Positions 18,521 through 28,284 of a stretch of 64,000 nt of DNA are shown in pieces; the first letter of the stretch is position 1; the number at the start of each line of letters is the position of its first letter. A program made the position numbers and the translations under genes. The notes beneath the pieces were generated by a model. It was not told where the DNA came from and ran no database searches. It saw only the letters and a list, made by a program, of their open reading frames with translations. The stretch is from assembly GCF_008386575.1 (NCBI RefSeq), contig NZ_VUOA01000001.1, positions 32,436 through 96,435 of the forward strand, in the 5' to 3' direction. The stretch comes from Salinarimonas soli. GTDB lineage: Bacteria > Pseudomonadota > Alphaproteobacteria > Rhizobiales > Beijerinckiaceae.

Positions 18521-18562
18521 CCTCCCCTCTCCCGGAGGGGAGAGGGGCCGGGGGTGAGGGTG
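18521..18562. repeat. Palindromic GC-rich repeat unit
   Basis: CCCCTCTCC (from 18524) pairs with GGAGAGGGG (18539-18547), followed by GGGGGTGAGGGTGG. Same family as the repeat at 16278. It lies in the gap between the def-like gene and divergent rmuC. Confidence 0.75.
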
Positions 18563-18681
18563 GACGGCCGGGAGGTTGGCTCAAACCGGGCCGCTTGTCA
18601 TGACCCGCCTCCCCTCCCCCACGAGGCAAGGGGATCTCTCGCGTTCATTCTTCGTTCGCTCCTGCACGCCATCATGCCCGT

Positions 18682-19791
18682 ATGCCTCCCTTCTTCGTCC
18701 TCCTCGGTCACCCCGTCTCCGCGCCCGACGCGGCGATCGTCGGCGGCGGCGCGGTGCTCGTTCTCCTCGCGGTCCTCGTGGTCCTGCTCCTGCGCTCGCG
18801 GCGCGAGCTTGCCTGGGAGGCGGCGGCGTCGGCCGAGCGGGCGCGGGAGGTGGACGACAAGCTGGCCGAGCTCACCGGGCGCATGCAGACCATGGTGGAG
18901 GTGTTCGGCTCGCGCCAGGGCGACTTCGCCCGCATGCTCGCCGAGCGCATCGACCAGGGCGGGCACCGCCAGGCCGAGCACCTGTCGCGGCTCAACGAGC
19001 GGCTTGCCGTGATCGACGCGGCGCAGCGCAAGCTCTCCGATCTCACGGGCGAGGTGGTGGGCCTCAAGGACATCCTCGCCAACAAGCAATCGCGCGGCGC
19101 CTATGGCCAGGGGCGGATGGAGGCGATCGTGCGCGACGGGCTGCCCGCAGGCGCCTTCGAGTTCCAGGCCACCCTCTCGAACCGCACGCGGCCCGACTGC
19201 CTCGTGCGCCTGCCCAACGACCCGCGCGGGCTTGCCATCGACGCCAAGTTCCCCCTGGAGAGCTTCACCGCCCTTCGCGCCGCCAAGGGGGAGGAGGCGC
19301 GGGGGAAGGCCATGGCGCGCGTGCGCGGCGACCTCGCGGTGCATATCCGCGACATCGCCGACAAGTACCTCATCCCCGGCGAGACCCAGGAGGTGGCGCT
19401 GCTCTTCGTGCCGGCGGAATCGATCTACGCCGACCTCCAAGAGCATTTCGAGGACGTGGTGCAGCGCGCCCACCGGGCGCGAGTGGTGATCGTCTCGCCC
19501 TCGCTGCTCGCCATGGCGATCCAGGTGCTCCAGGCGCTCGTGCGCGACGCCCGCATCCGCGACGAGGCGCGGGTGATCCAGACGGAGGTCGGGCGGATGC
19601 TGGAGGACGTGGAGCGCCTGCGCGAGCGGGTCACGAAGCTCGACACGCATTTCCGCCAAGCCGAGGCCGACATCGGCGGCATCCGCACCGCCGCCGACCG
19701 CATCGCCACCCGGGGCCGGCGCATCGAGGCCCTGGAGTTCGACGAGCCGCAGCCCGGCCTGTTCGACGGGCGGGTGCGGGCGGCGGAATGA
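18682..19791 (+). CDS. rmuC: DNA recombination protein RmuC homologue
   Basis: 369 residues. An N-terminal membrane helix (about residues 18-38, VGGGAVLVLLAVLVVLLL) is followed by a predicted coiled coil (to about residue 125) and the RmuC nuclease-like domain with LSNRTRPDCLVRLPN, IDAKFPLESF and VALLFVPAESIYA. E. coli RmuC limits inversions at short repeats; the biochemical role is not settled. Transcribed divergently from the deformylase genes. Confidence 0.93.
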   Translation: MPPFFVLLGHPVSAPDAAIVGGGAVLVLLAVLVVLLLRSRRELAWEAAASAERAREVDDKLAELTGRMQTMVEVFGSRQGDFARMLAERIDQGGHRQAEHLSRLNERLAVIDAAQRKLSDLTGEVVGLKDILANKQSRGAYGQGRMEAIVRDGLPAGAFEFQATLSNRTRPDCLVRLPNDPRGLAIDAKFPLESFTALRAAKGEEARGKAMARVRGDLAVHIRDIADKYLIPGETQEVALLFVPAESIYADLQEHFEDVVQRAHRARVVIVSPSLLAMAIQVLQALVRDARIRDEARVIQTEVGRMLEDVERLRERVTKLDTHFRQAEADIGGIRTAADRIATRGRRIEALEFDEPQPGLFDGRVRAAE

Positions 19792-19802
19792 GGGGACCGC
19801 TG

Positions 19803-19828
19803 CCCCCCTCTCCTATGGGAGAGGGGGG
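19803..19828. repeat. Palindromic GC-rich repeat unit
   Basis: CCCCCTCTCC and GGGAGAGGGGGG flank a three-base loop between convergent rmuC and the MFS gene. It could also act as a hairpin terminator, though no T run follows on either strand. Confidence 0.7.
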
Positions 19829-21040
19829 CTACTCCGCCGGCGCGGGCTGCGGCATGGGGCCGGAGAGCGTCGTCTCCCGCCCCGGCTCGGGGTGACGGGG
19901 CACGAGGAACGCCAGGAGGAGCGAGCCCGTCGCCACGGCGGCGCCGATCTGGAACACGAAGGACGGGTTCTTGATCCACACCAGCCCGAACGTCACGGGC
20001 AGCGCCACCGCCGCGATGTGGTTGATCGTGAACGCCACCGACGCGGTGGGCGAGATGTCGGCGGGATCCGCGATCTTCTGGAAATAGGTGCGCTGCGCCA
20101 GGGTGAGGGTGAAGAACACCCCGTCGAGCACGAAGAGCGCGCCCGCGAGCACCCCGCTCACCGTGAAGGCGTAGCCCAGGAAGACGGCGACGAGCACCGT
20201 GTTCTCCAGGATGATCGTGCTGCGCTCGCCGATGCGCCCCACGAGCCGCCCCAGGAGCGGGGCGGCGAGCAGGTTGATCGCGCAGGTGAGGAACAGGAGC
20301 TTCGCCAGCCCCGCCACGTCGTAGCCGAAGCGCTCGACGAGGAGGAAGCCTCCGAAGGCCATGAAGAGCTGGCGCCGGGCACCGCTCATGAAGGTCAGCG
20401 CATAATAGAGCCAGTAGCGCCGGCGCAGCACGATGGTCTTGCGCTGGGGCACGGTGCCCTGGAACCGCCCGAACGAGAGCGCCACGGCGAGCGCCAGCGC
20501 CACGGTGACCACGCCGGTCACGAGATAAAGGGTCTCGAAGCTCGGGCGGATCGTCATCCAGGCCAGAGCCAGAAGCCCGTAGGCCACGAGCTGCCCGCCC
20601 GCCGCCGCCCCGGCGATCTGCCCCAGCACCTTCGGCGCCTGCGCCTTCGGCAGGAGCTGGAGCGACAGGGACTGGTTCGCGGTCTCGAAATAGTGGAACC
20701 CCACCGACATGACGGTCGTGGTGAGGAGCAGGCCCACGACGGTCGGGAAATAGCCCGTGAGCGCGATGCCCACCCCCAGCACCGCGAGGCTCAGATAGGC
20801 CATCGTCTGTTCCCGCATGATCAGGAACCAGAAGATCGCCGTGAAGGCGAGGAAGCCCGGGATCTCGCGCACGGACTGGAGAAGCCCGATCTCCCAGCCC
20901 GTGAAGCCCGCCGTCTCCTTGGCGAAGTTGTTCAAGAGCGCCTGCCAGCTCGCGAAGCCGAGCCAGTTCACGAAGGTGATGGCGACGAGGAAGACCGTCG
21001 GCGAGGCCGCGAGACGGGTCTTGAACGAGAGAGCGGCCAT
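19829..21040 (-). CDS. MFS transporter
   Basis: 403 residues with about 12 hydrophobic segments arranged in two halves around a basic central loop (QRKTIVLRRRYWLYY). GRLVGRIGERSTI in the second half fits the MFS loop pattern. No signature points to a substrate. The end of the gene, encoding HPEPGRETTLSGP, lies against the palindromic repeat. Transcribed alone, convergent with rmuC. Confidence 0.85.
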   Translation of the reverse strand: MAALSFKTRLAASPTVFLVAITFVNWLGFASWQALLNNFAKETAGFTGWEIGLLQSVREIPGFLAFTAIFWFLIMREQTMAYLSLAVLGVGIALTGYFPTVVGLLLTTTVMSVGFHYFETANQSLSLQLLPKAQAPKVLGQIAGAAAGGQLVAYGLLALAWMTIRPSFETLYLVTGVVTVALALAVALSFGRFQGTVPQRKTIVLRRRYWLYYALTFMSGARRQLFMAFGGFLLVERFGYDVAGLAKLLFLTCAINLLAAPLLGRLVGRIGERSTIILENTVLVAVFLGYAFTVSGVLAGALFVLDGVFFTLTLAQRTYFQKIADPADISPTASVAFTINHIAAVALPVTFGLVWIKNPSFVFQIGAAVATGSLLLAFLVPRHPEPGRETTLSGPMPQPAPAE

Positions 21041-21360
21041 GGGGGATCCAGTTTCACAGACCTCGCAAGGTGAACTGCCCCGCCCGCCGCGTCAAACGAG
21101 GTGGACGCATGCCGGCATGCGCCGAGCGCCCCTCTTTCTTGCGGAGAGGATTCGGGCGGAGATCGGCACGCACGTCGGAACCCTGGATGGGACGGGGAGC
21201 ACGTACGCCCGTTCAGCCCCGTCCTTCGCCGAGACCTATCGCGTCCCGACCCCGTCGTCGACCTCGGCGAGCCCGGGACATCCGCCCCCGTTCTGACGCG
21301 CGCCGTGCCTCGGCCATCGTGCGCCACGCCCGCTCCAACGTGCTGGTGGTGAGCGAACGA
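21041..21360. other. Intergenic region, nothing assigned
   Basis: 320 bases between the MFS gene start and the radC stop. A perfect 14-bp palindrome GCATGCCGGCATGC sits at 21107-21120, about 65 bases upstream of the MFS start, and might be an operator. No convincing coding sequence or RNA gene. Confidence 0.4.
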
Positions 21361-22059
21361 TCAGATGAGCCGCATGCCCTTGAGCGAGGCGTGCCCCTCC
21401 CGTCCGACGATGATGTGGTCGTGGACCGAGATCCCCAGCGGCTTGGCGACGTCGATGATCTCGCGGGTCATCTTCACGTCCGCCGAGGAGGGCGTGGGAT
21501 CGCCGGACGGGTGGTTGTGGACGAGGATGAGCGCGGTCGCCGAAAGCTCCAGGGCGCGCTTCACCACCTCCCGGGGATAGACCGGCGTGTGGTCCACGGT
21601 GCCCTGCCCCTGCACCTCGTCGGCGATGAGCGCGTTGCGCTTGTCGAGGAAGAGCAGGCGGAACTGCTCGCGCTCGCAAAACGCCATGGCGGTGCGGCAA
21701 TAATCGAGCACCGCGCTCCAGGAGGACAGGACGGGCCGGCTGCGCACGGCGCCCTTGGCGATGCGCCGCGCCGCCGCCTCGACCACCTTCAGGTCCTGCA
21801 CCACGCTCTCGCCGATGCCGTCCACCTCTAGGAGGCGCGCGGGCGGGGCGGCGAGCGTCTCGGCGAAGCTGCCGAAGCGGCGGATGAGCTCCTTGGCGAT
21901 GGGCTTCACGTCCCGGCGCGGGATAGAGCGGAACAGCACGATCTCCAGGAGCTCGTAATCGGGCAGCGCATCGCCGCCGACCTCTGCGAAGCGCGCCCGC
22001 AGGCGGTCGCGGTGACCGTGATAATGCGGGACCGCCGCGCCCCCATCCGCTCCGCTCAT
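21361..22059 (-). CDS. radC: RadC family JAB-domain protein
   Basis: 232 residues from ATG 22059. An N-terminal helix-hairpin-helix-like part ([30 protein letters not shown]) precedes a JAB/MPN+ metallo-domain with the motif [14 protein letters not shown] at about residues 180-193. Despite the name the family is not proven to act in DNA repair; the JAMM motif predicts a zinc hydrolase. Located between the MFS transporter and map, all on the minus strand, with a 227-base gap to map. Confidence 0.93.
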   Translation of the reverse strand: MSGADGGAAVPHYHGHRDRLRARFAEVGGDALPDYELLEIVLFRSIPRRDVKPIAKELIRRFGSFAETLAAPPARLLEVDGIGESVVQDLKVVEAAARRIAKGAVRSRPVLSSWSAVLDYCRTAMAFCEREQFRLLFLDKRNALIADEVQGQGTVDHTPVYPREVVKRALELSATALILVHNHPSGDPTPSSADVKMTREIIDVAKPLGISVHDHIIVGREGHASLKGMRLI

Positions 22060-22286
22060 CCGCGCCTCGTTCGCGATTCCGTCGTCAAAGCCTAGCCGTG
22101 ACGATGGCGCACGCGCGCAAATTGTCCAGAGGTTGTGTGGGTGCCCAGGGGCCGGCGGTCGAGTTTTCCGCCGTCCCGTCTCGGGGGCTGGCCTGAAAGA
22201 GGCCGCCGGGCCCACGCTCCCCCTCGTCGCCCGCCTTCGGGGGGCATCCCAGGGCGTCTGGAGCACCCGCGGTCGGGGCCGGTCGC

Positions 22287-23117
22287 TTACGAGGCCGCGC
22301 GGTAGGGCGGCTTGTCGAAGCCCGCAGGCGAGAGCGTGAAGATCTCCACGCCGGTCTCGGTCACGCCCACCGTGTGCTCGAACTGCGCCGAGAGCGAGCG
22401 GTCGCGGGTCACCGCGGTCCAGCCGTCGGAGAGCACCTTCACGTGCGGGCGGCCGAGATTGATCATCGGCTCGATCGTGAACAGCATCCCGACCTTCAGC
22501 GGCACGTCGTAGGAGGGCTCGACGAAGTGCAGGATGCTCGGGGCGTCGTGAAAGACGCGCCCGAGGCCGTGGCCGCAGAAATCCCGCACCACGGAGCAGC
22601 GCTCGGCCTCGGCATAGGTCTGGATCGCCGCCCCGATGGCGTTCGTCGTGGCGCCGGGCTTCACGGCGGCGATGCCCCGCATCAGGGCCTCGTAGGTGAT
22701 CTCGCACAGGCGCTCGGCGCGCCGTGCCACCTCGCCCACATAGTACATGCGGCTCGAGTCGCCATGCCAGCCGTCGACGATGAGCGTCACGTCGATGTTG
22801 ACGATGTCGCCGTCGCGCAGGGGCTTGTCGTTGGGGATGCCGTGGCAGACCACGTGGTTGATCGAGGTGCAGATCGAGCGCGGGAAGCCCCGGTAGAGGA
22901 GCGGCGCCGGATAGGCGCCCCGGTCCATGGCGAACTCGAACATGAGGCGGTCGAGGCGCTCCGTGGTGACGCCCGGGCGCACGTGCTCGACGAGCATGTC
23001 GAGGGCCTCGGCCACGAGGCGGCCGGCGCGGCGCATCCCCTCGAACGCCTCGGGGCCGTGGACGGGCACCTGGCGGGCGCGGGTCGGTTCGAGTTCGGCG
23101 ACGTCGTCGAGGGTCAT
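22287..23117 (-). CDS. map: Type I methionine aminopeptidase
   Basis: 276 residues. Map removes the initiator Met after deformylation. The five metal ligands lie in conserved blocks: [19 protein letters not shown] (two Asp), [13 protein letters not shown] (His), LFTIEPMIN (Glu) and [12 protein letters not shown] (Glu). The start at 23117 gives an N-terminal extension of about 20 residues before the family's pair ([14 protein letters not shown]). A frame open upstream of this is not supported. Confidence 0.95.
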   Translation of the reverse strand: MTLDDVAELEPTRARQVPVHGPEAFEGMRRAGRLVAEALDMLVEHVRPGVTTERLDRLMFEFAMDRGAYPAPLLYRGFPRSICTSINHVVCHGIPNDKPLRDGDIVNIDVTLIVDGWHGDSSRMYYVGEVARRAERLCEITYEALMRGIAAVKPGATTNAIGAAIQTYAEAERCSVVRDFCGHGLGRVFHDAPSILHFVEPSYDVPLKVGMLFTIEPMINLGRPHVKVLSDGWTAVTRDRSLSAQFEHTVGVTETGVEIFTLSPAGFDKPPYRAAS

Positions 23118-23300
23118 GCTGGAGGTCCCATGGAGGGCCGAATGTAAGGATCGCGCGCCGCCGCGCAAGCGCCGCGGCACCGGCGCGGCATTTGCGCGGG
23201 GCCGGCCCGGTTTCGCCGCAGGCCGGCGTGCGCGGCCGCGCTTGCAGGGGCCCGGCATCGGTGGCATGAGCACCGTTCCCGCAACCCGGCGACGGCAGGA

Positions 23301-24125
23301 ATGGACGATCGAATGGCTTTCGGCGCTTACGCTCCCTCGGGTGTCACCGGGTGGGTCGTGGACCGCACGCGCCTCCTGCCCGACACCTGGACCGGACGCC
23401 GAACCGCCTTCCTGCTGCGCCGGATCGCCTCCCCCTTCATGCGCGGGGTGCCCGTGGACGTGGAGCGGCTGGGGGCGCGCATGCGGCTCCACCCCTACAA
23501 CAACATCTGCGAGCGGCGCATCCTGTTCACGCCGCAATATTTCGACGCCGAGGAGCTCGCCTTCCTGCGGGGGCGCATCCGCGAGGATTTCGTGTTCATC
23601 GACGGCGGGGCCAATGTCGGGGCCTATTCCCTGTTCGTGGCGTCGCAGGCCGGGCCGCGCGCGCGGGTCGTCGCCGTGGAGCCGCAGCCCGACATCTTCG
23701 ACCGGCTCATCTACAACATCCAGCAGAACCCCTTCGGCACCATCAAGGCCGTGGCCTGCGCGCTCGCCGACAAGACGGGCGAGCTCACCCTCTTCCTCGA
23801 TCCGCGCAACTCGGGCGAGTCGAGCGTGAAGATCGTGGGCTTCAACCAAGCCCCGACGCTCCGGGTGCCGGGCACGACGCTCCTCGACCTCATCACCCGC
23901 GAGGGCTTCGAGCGGGTCGACGCCGCGAAGCTCGACGTGGAGGGCGCCGAGGACCTCATCCTCGAGCCGTTCTTCGCCTCGGCCCCGCGCGCCCTCTACC
24001 CCGCCGTCCTCATCCTCGCCAACACGCCGAGCCGCTGGCAGGCGGACCTGACGGGGCTCGTGGAGGCGCAGGGCTACCGGCGGGTGGGGGAGACGAAGAG
24101 CAACCTGATCTTCGAGCTGGCCTGA
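23301..24125 (+). CDS. FkbM-family methyltransferase
   Basis: 274 residues. SAM-binding motif I is [16 protein letters not shown] at about residues 98-113, then [11 protein letters not shown] (motif post-I) and [12 protein letters not shown], the FkbM signature. Such enzymes O-methylate sugars, polyketides or other small molecules. An alternative start is Met5 (23313). It sits alone between housekeeping genes map and sfsA, far from the polysaccharide cluster, so its substrate is unknown. Confidence 0.87.
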   Translation: MDDRMAFGAYAPSGVTGWVVDRTRLLPDTWTGRRTAFLLRRIASPFMRGVPVDVERLGARMRLHPYNNICERRILFTPQYFDAEELAFLRGRIREDFVFIDGGANVGAYSLFVASQAGPRARVVAVEPQPDIFDRLIYNIQQNPFGTIKAVACALADKTGELTLFLDPRNSGESSVKIVGFNQAPTLRVPGTTLLDLITREGFERVDAAKLDVEGAEDLILEPFFASAPRALYPAVLILANTPSRWQADLTGLVEAQGYRRVGETKSNLIFELA

Positions 24126-24130
24126 GACGC

Positions 24131-24844
24131 CTACAGGACCGGCACCGCCTCTCCGATCGTCACCTCCTCCGGCGTCACTCGGCACGTCACCGCGTGCACC
24201 TCGACCCCTGCCGCCCGCGCCCGCTTCGAGGCGGCGTCGTAGGTACGGTCGATGTCGCGGGCGACGTCGAAGCGCTCCGCCTCCATCTGGATCACGTAAA
24301 GAAGCGCCGCCCGCGCGCCCTGCCCCACCATCGTGGCAAGCTCGTCCATGTGGCGGGCCGAGCGGGCCGCGATGCAGTCGGGGAACTCGGCGAGGCCGGC
24401 CTCGCGCATGAGGTGGCAGTTCTTCACCTCCAGATAGAGCGGCGGGCGCCCGTCCGCCTCAAGCAGGAAGTCGACCCGCGAGGCGCGTCCGTATGCGACC
24501 TCCGGGCGGATGCGGGAATAACCCTTGAAAGGCGCGAGACGTCCCTCTGCCAAGGCCTCGGCCACGAGCGCGTTGGGACGCGAGGTGTTGATGCCCACCC
24601 ATTGCGCCGGCCCGCCGTTCACGGGCGCCGCCTCCACGAGCTCCCACGAGAAGCCGAGCTTGCGCTTCGGATTGTCCGACACCGAGAGCAGCACCCGGGC
24701 GCCGGGCTGGGCCAGGCCCAGCATCGCGCCCGGATTCGCGCAATGCGCCGTCACCCGCTCGCCGGACATGAGGTCCACGTCCGCCAGGAAGCGCTTGTAG
24801 CGCTGGACGAGGCGGTCTTCGAGGAGGGGATGGGGGAAGCGCAT
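24131..24844 (-). CDS. sfsA: SfsA DNA/RNA nuclease-like protein
   Basis: 237 residues from ATG 24844, the usual length. The OB-like N-terminus (RYKRFLADVDL, HCANPGAMLGL) is followed by a nuclease-like domain with RVDFLLE and PLYLEVKNCHL, where Asp, Glu and Lys form a PD-(D/E)xK-like site. SfsA was first described as a sugar fermentation stimulation protein; a nuclease role is the later view. Ends five bases from the convergent FkbM stop. Confidence 0.93.
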   Translation of the reverse strand: MRFPHPLLEDRLVQRYKRFLADVDLMSGERVTAHCANPGAMLGLAQPGARVLLSVSDNPKRKLGFSWELVEAAPVNGGPAQWVGINTSRPNALVAEALAEGRLAPFKGYSRIRPEVAYGRASRVDFLLEADGRPPLYLEVKNCHLMREAGLAEFPDCIAARSARHMDELATMVGQGARAALLYVIQMEAERFDVARDIDRTYDAASKRARAAGVEVHAVTCRVTPEEVTIGEAVPVL

Positions 24845-24959
24845 GGGGTGTGGTCCGGGACGGGGCGCCCCGCGTATCAGCCACGAGCCCCCGCCACAAC
24901 GGCCGCCTTGAGCCCCGCCCACCGACGCGCTAAAGCCCACTCCCGCAGGGAACCCATCC

Positions 24960-25709
24960 ATGGCCGAGAAGACCGTCACCGCCGCCATCCTCGTCATCGG
25001 CGACGAGATCCTGAGCGGGCGGACCAAGGACAAGAATATCGGCTACATCGCCGAGTATCTCACCGCCATCGGCGTGGACCTGCGCGAGGTGCGGGTCGTG
25101 CCCGACGTCGAGGAGGAGATCGTCGGCGCCGTCAACGCGCTGCGGACGCGCTACACCTACCTCTTCACCACCGGCGGCATCGGCCCCACCCACGACGACA
25201 TCACGGCGGACGCGGTCGCCAAAGCCTTCGGGGTCGCGATCGATCACGACCCCCGCGCGGTGGCGATCCTGCGGGAGCGCTACAGCGCCGAGGAGCTCAC
25301 CGAGGCGCGGCTGCGCATGGCGCGCATCCCGGCCGGCGCGGACCTCGTCGAGAACCCCGTCTCCAAGGCGCCGGGCTTCCGGATCGGCAACACCTTCGTC
25401 ATGGCGGGCGTCCCCTCGATCATGCAGGCCATGCTCGACAACATCGCCCCGACCCTCGAGACCGGCGCCCGGATGGTCGTCGAGACCGTCGAGGCGCCGG
25501 GGATCCCGGAGGGGATCTATGCCGCCGCCCTGGGCGACGTCGCCAAGGCCCATCCGGGGGTCTCGATCGGCTCCTACCCCTCGTTCACCGCCGGCGGCTT
25601 CCGCAACCAGATCGTCGTGCGCTCCAAGGACCCGGCGGCGGTCGCCGCCGCGGCCGAGGCGGTGCGCGGCGCGCTCGAGCGCCTGCGCGGCGACGGCGTC
25701 CCGGCCTGA
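24960..25709 (+). CDS. Molybdopterin-binding (MoaB/Mog-like, CinA N-terminal) protein
   Basis: 249 residues. The MoaB/Mog domain begins [19 protein letters not shown] and carries [13 protein letters not shown], the typical MPT-binding and GD motifs; MAGVPSIM follows. The C-terminal nicotinamide-nucleotide amidase domain of full CinA is absent, so this is the short form, common in alphaproteobacteria. Role (molybdopterin or pyridine-nucleotide related) is unproven. gpt follows 28 bases downstream, probably in one operon. Confidence 0.88.
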   Translation: MAEKTVTAAILVIGDEILSGRTKDKNIGYIAEYLTAIGVDLREVRVVPDVEEEIVGAVNALRTRYTYLFTTGGIGPTHDDITADAVAKAFGVAIDHDPRAVAILRERYSAEELTEARLRMARIPAGADLVENPVSKAPGFRIGNTFVMAGVPSIMQAMLDNIAPTLETGARMVVETVEAPGIPEGIYAAALGDVAKAHPGVSIGSYPSFTAGGFRNQIVVRSKDPAAVAAAAEAVRGALERLRGDGVPA

Positions 25710-25737
25710 TCACACCCCCAGCAACCAAGGTCTCCCC

Positions 25738-26247
25738 ATGGTAGCCCCTCCCCAGCCCAAAGCGTTCCCCGTGTCCTGGGACCAGTTCCACCGCGACGCG
25801 CGCGCGCTCGCCTGGCGGCTGTCGGGCGCCGGCCCCTTCGAGGCGATCGTCTGCATCACCCGCGGCGGCCTGGTGCCGGCCGCGATCGTCGCCCGCGAGC
25901 TCGGCACGCGGCTCATCGAGACGGTGTGCGTCGCGAGCTACCACGACTACCAGAACCAGGGCTCGATGCAGGTTCTCAAGGAGATCGCCCCCGCGGTGCG
26001 CTCGCTCGGCGACGGCCGCGGCAAGGGCGTGCTCGTGATCGACGACCTCACCGACACGGGCAAGACCGCGAAGGTGGTGCGCGAGATGCTCCCCGACGCC
26101 CACTTCGCCACGGTCTACGCCAAGCCCGCCGGCCGCCCGATGGTGGACACCTTCGTGACGGAGGTGAGCCAGGACACCTGGATCTACTTCCCCTGGGACA
26201 TGGGCCTGTCCTACCAGGCGCCGATCACGGACGGGCACAAGGGGTAG
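25738..26247 (+). CDS. gpt: Xanthine phosphoribosyltransferase
   Basis: 169 residues. It converts xanthine and guanine with PRPP to XMP and GMP. The PRPP-binding motif is [16 protein letters not shown] and the early ITRGGLVPA loop matches Gpt. The length fits bacterial Gpt rather than Xpt. Downstream of the CinA-like gene and convergent with the YqhA-family gene. Confidence 0.92.
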   Translation: MVAPPQPKAFPVSWDQFHRDARALAWRLSGAGPFEAIVCITRGGLVPAAIVARELGTRLIETVCVASYHDYQNQGSMQVLKEIAPAVRSLGDGRGKGVLVIDDLTDTGKTAKVVREMLPDAHFATVYAKPAGRPMVDTFVTEVSQDTWIYFPWDMGLSYQAPITDGHKG

Positions 26248-26268
26248 GGCCGGGCGGCGGGCGCGCCG

Positions 26269-26805
26269 CTACGACCCGCCGGCCGCCTTCTTGGCGCCGC
26301 CCGCCTTGTGCCCGCCCTCGGCGATCCGGTCGGTCAGCGCCATGAAGATGCCCGAGGCCACGAAGACCACGTGGATGATCACGAGCCACATGAGGTCGCG
26401 GTCCGAGAGGTTCGCGACGTTCATGAAGCCCTTGAGCACCTGGATCGCCGAGATGGCGACGATGGAGGACAGGAGCTTCAGCTTGAGGCCGGTGAAATCG
26501 ATCTTGCCCATCCATTCGGGCCAGTCCGGATGGTCGGCCTCGTCGATGCGCGAGACGAAGTTCTCGTAGCCTGAGAAGATCACGATGATCAGGAGCGAGC
26601 CCGTCAGGGTGAGGTCGACGAGGCTCAGCACGCCGAGGATCACCTGCGACTCGGTCGCGCCCGGCAGGTGCGCCATGAGGTGCACGACCTCCGCCATCGC
26701 CTTGTAGAGCAGCGCCACGAGGGCGAAGACGAGGCCGACATAGAACGGCGCCAGAAGCCAGCGGCTGGCAAACAGGAATTTCTCGAGCGCGCGTTCGATC
26801 CGCAT
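26269..26805 (-). CDS. YqhA-family inner-membrane protein
   Basis: 178 residues with three or four hydrophobic segments (about 18-36, 55-79, 108-125 and 138-160). The opening ALEKFLFASRWLLAPFYVGL and the LVDLTLTGSLLIIVIFSGYENFVS block match the UPF0114/YqhA family. Function is unknown. Tail is Lys/Gly-rich. Single gene. Confidence 0.88.
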   Translation of the reverse strand: MRIERALEKFLFASRWLLAPFYVGLVFALVALLYKAMAEVVHLMAHLPGATESQVILGVLSLVDLTLTGSLLIIVIFSGYENFVSRIDEADHPDWPEWMGKIDFTGLKLKLLSSIVAISAIQVLKGFMNVANLSDRDLMWLVIIHVVFVASGIFMALTDRIAEGGHKAGGAKKAAGGS

Positions 26806-26885
26806 GCGATGCCCCCATCACTGATCGGGTGCATCGCATGCGGGCGGGGCCGCCGCAAGCGACGGCGACGGTTCGAGCGGCGCGG

Positions 26886-27542
26886 CTACTCGGCCGCGAC
26901 GCCCACGCCGATGGGGCAGGACACGCCCGTGCCGCCGAGCCCGCAATAGCCGCGCGGGTTCTTGGCGAGGTATTGCTGGTGGTAGTCCTCGGCGAAGTAG
27001 AAGGGCGGCGCGTCGAGGATCTCCGTGGTGATCGGCCCGAAGCCCCGCGCCTTGAGGGCGCCCTCGTAGGTCGCCTTGACGGACTCAGCCGCCTCGCGCT
27101 GGGCCGGGCTCGTCGCGTAGATGCCGGAACGGTACTGCGTGCCGACGTCGTTGCCCTGGCGCATGCCCTGCGTCGGGTCGTGGCTCTCGAAGAACGCCCT
27201 GACCAGCGCCTCGTAGGAGATGCGGGCCGGGTCGTAGACCACGAGCACCACCTCGTTGTGGCCCGTGCGGCCCGAGCAGACCTCCTCGTAGGTCGGATTG
27301 GGCGTCGGGCCCGCCGCGTAGCCGACCGCCGTCACCCACACGCCCTCAAGGCGCCAGAACGCGCGCTCGGCGCCCCAGAAGCAGCCGAGCCCGAAGATCG
27401 CGGTCTCGTAGCCCTCCGGATAGGGGCCTTTGAGCGGGTTGCCGTTGACGAAATGGCGCTCGGCGGTCGGGATCGGGTCCGGGCGGCCGGGCAGGGCCTC
27501 GGCGGCGGCCGGGATCGTCGCGGGCTTGCGGGAGAAGAACAT
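26886..27542 (-). CDS. msrA: Peptide methionine-S-sulfoxide reductase
   Basis: 218 residues. MsrA repairs Met-S-sulfoxide. The catalytic motif is [10 protein letters not shown] with C54; [13 protein letters not shown] and [11 protein letters not shown] are conserved. The extended N-terminus (about 40 residues before the catalytic strand) fits the longer MsrA form. A Cys-containing C-terminus ([14 protein letters not shown]) provides a possible resolving Cys. Single gene. Confidence 0.95.
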   Translation of the reverse strand: MFFSRKPATIPAAAEALPGRPDPIPTAERHFVNGNPLKGPYPEGYETAIFGLGCFWGAERAFWRLEGVWVTAVGYAAGPTPNPTYEEVCSGRTGHNEVVLVVYDPARISYEALVRAFFESHDPTQGMRQGNDVGTQYRSGIYATSPAQREAAESVKATYEGALKARGFGPITTEILDAPPFYFAEDYHQQYLAKNPRGYCGLGGTGVSCPIGVGVAAE

Positions 27543-27622
27543 GCGGGGCCTCCTGTGCAGGCCCCTATATGGGGTGCGCCCGCCCGCCCCGCGAGACGGG
27601 CCGCGTCACCTTGTCGTGAGCG

Positions 27623-27946
27623 TCAGCGACGCGCCAGATAGCCGATCGGCTCCACGGGCTTGCGCCCGGCCCACAGCAGGAGGACGCCGAGGCCGAAGGC
27701 GAGCAGCGAGGCTGGCAGGGTGAAGAGGTTGAGGAGGATGGGGTTCCACAGGAAGGGGTGGATGTGGCGCGTCACCGCCGGCTCGATGAGCGGGAAGGTC
27801 TTCGGGAACGCCGCGAACAGAAGCTCGCCGAGCGGCATGAACATCACGGCGGTGTTGGCGATGGAACGGGTACCATCCACCACGAGGCCGACGAATCCCG
27901 CCGCGATCAGGAGAAAACCGACCAGCCGGGCCAGGAAGCGGAACAT
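27623..27946 (-). CDS. Conserved small membrane protein
   Basis: 107 residues with two hydrophobic segments at about 5-24 and 72-93. The stretch VDGTRSIANTAVMFMPLGE and the HIHPFLWNPILLNL block resemble a small protein family often seen in Rhizobiales genomes. No function known. It lies upstream of and divergent from asd. Confidence 0.7.
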   Translation of the reverse strand: MFRFLARLVGFLLIAAGFVGLVVDGTRSIANTAVMFMPLGELLFAAFPKTFPLIEPAVTRHIHPFLWNPILLNLFTLPASLLAFGLGVLLLWAGRKPVEPIGYLARR

Positions 27947-28057
27947 CGGCGAACCTCAACACGATCCCACGCCGGCTCCGCCGGCACGCTGCGTCCGAGT
28001 TAAGGGGCGCCGCGCGCTCACGCAAGGTCAACCTTCGGTCACGGTGAACCGGCGCGC

Positions 28058-28086
28058 TTGACAGACGGCCCGGGCGGTGTTGTCTC
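28058..28086 (+). promoter_or_regulatory. Candidate asd promoter
   Basis: TTGACA at 28058-28063 with a poor -10 (TGTCTC at 28081-28086) after 17 bases. A start near 28093 would leave about 190 bases of untranslated leader before asd, which contains the Thr-rich peptide. Confidence 0.4.
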
Positions 28087-28149
28087 CTAGGGAGGCAGGC
28101 TCCGCGACGTGTCGGGGCCGGATGGCGGGTCCTTGGTGCGATGCGCTCC

Positions 28150-28200
28150 ATGACGACGAAAACGAAAACCACCATCACGGCGGCAGCGACCGCCGGCTGA
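28150..28200 (+). CDS. Putative threonine leader peptide upstream of asd
   Basis: A 16-residue peptide, MTTKTKTTITAAATAG, with seven Thr and one Ile, ending in TGA 84 bases before the asd ATG. An in-frame ATG at 28141 would add MRS. Composition resembles enterobacterial ThrL, and asd makes aspartate semialdehyde for threonine, methionine and lysine. No clear ribosome-binding site is seen. A hairpin inside it (CGGCGG 28178-28183 with CCGCCG 28190-28195) and two overlapping hairpins downstream would let ribosome position affect folding. Translation is inference. Confidence 0.5.
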   Translation: MTTKTKTTITAAATAG

Positions 28201-28219
28201 ACGTTCGCGCTCGTCCCCG

Positions 28220-28264
28220 GTCCTCTCCCCAACGGGTCGAGAGGACGCCCATATCACGGGGAGA
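28220..28264 (+). promoter_or_regulatory. Mutually exclusive hairpins in the asd leader
   Basis: Structure A pairs GTCCTCTC (28220-28227) with GAGAGGAC (28239-28246). Structure B pairs TCTCCCC (28224-28230) with GGGGAGA (28258-28264), eight bases before the asd ribosome-binding site AGGAG. The arms overlap, so both cannot form at once. No T run follows, so any control would be translational or Rho-dependent rather than an intrinsic terminator. Confidence 0.45.
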
Positions 28265-28284
28265 TCGATCCAGGAGCAGGCAAG

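Noticed and set aside
21107-21120. 14-bp palindrome GCATGCCGGCATGC as an operator
   Set aside because: Short palindromes of this composition are expected by chance at this G+C content, and no matching regulator gene is adjacent.
28220-28246. Intrinsic terminator in the asd leader
   Set aside because: The stem is good but no T run follows, so it cannot be called an intrinsic terminator.
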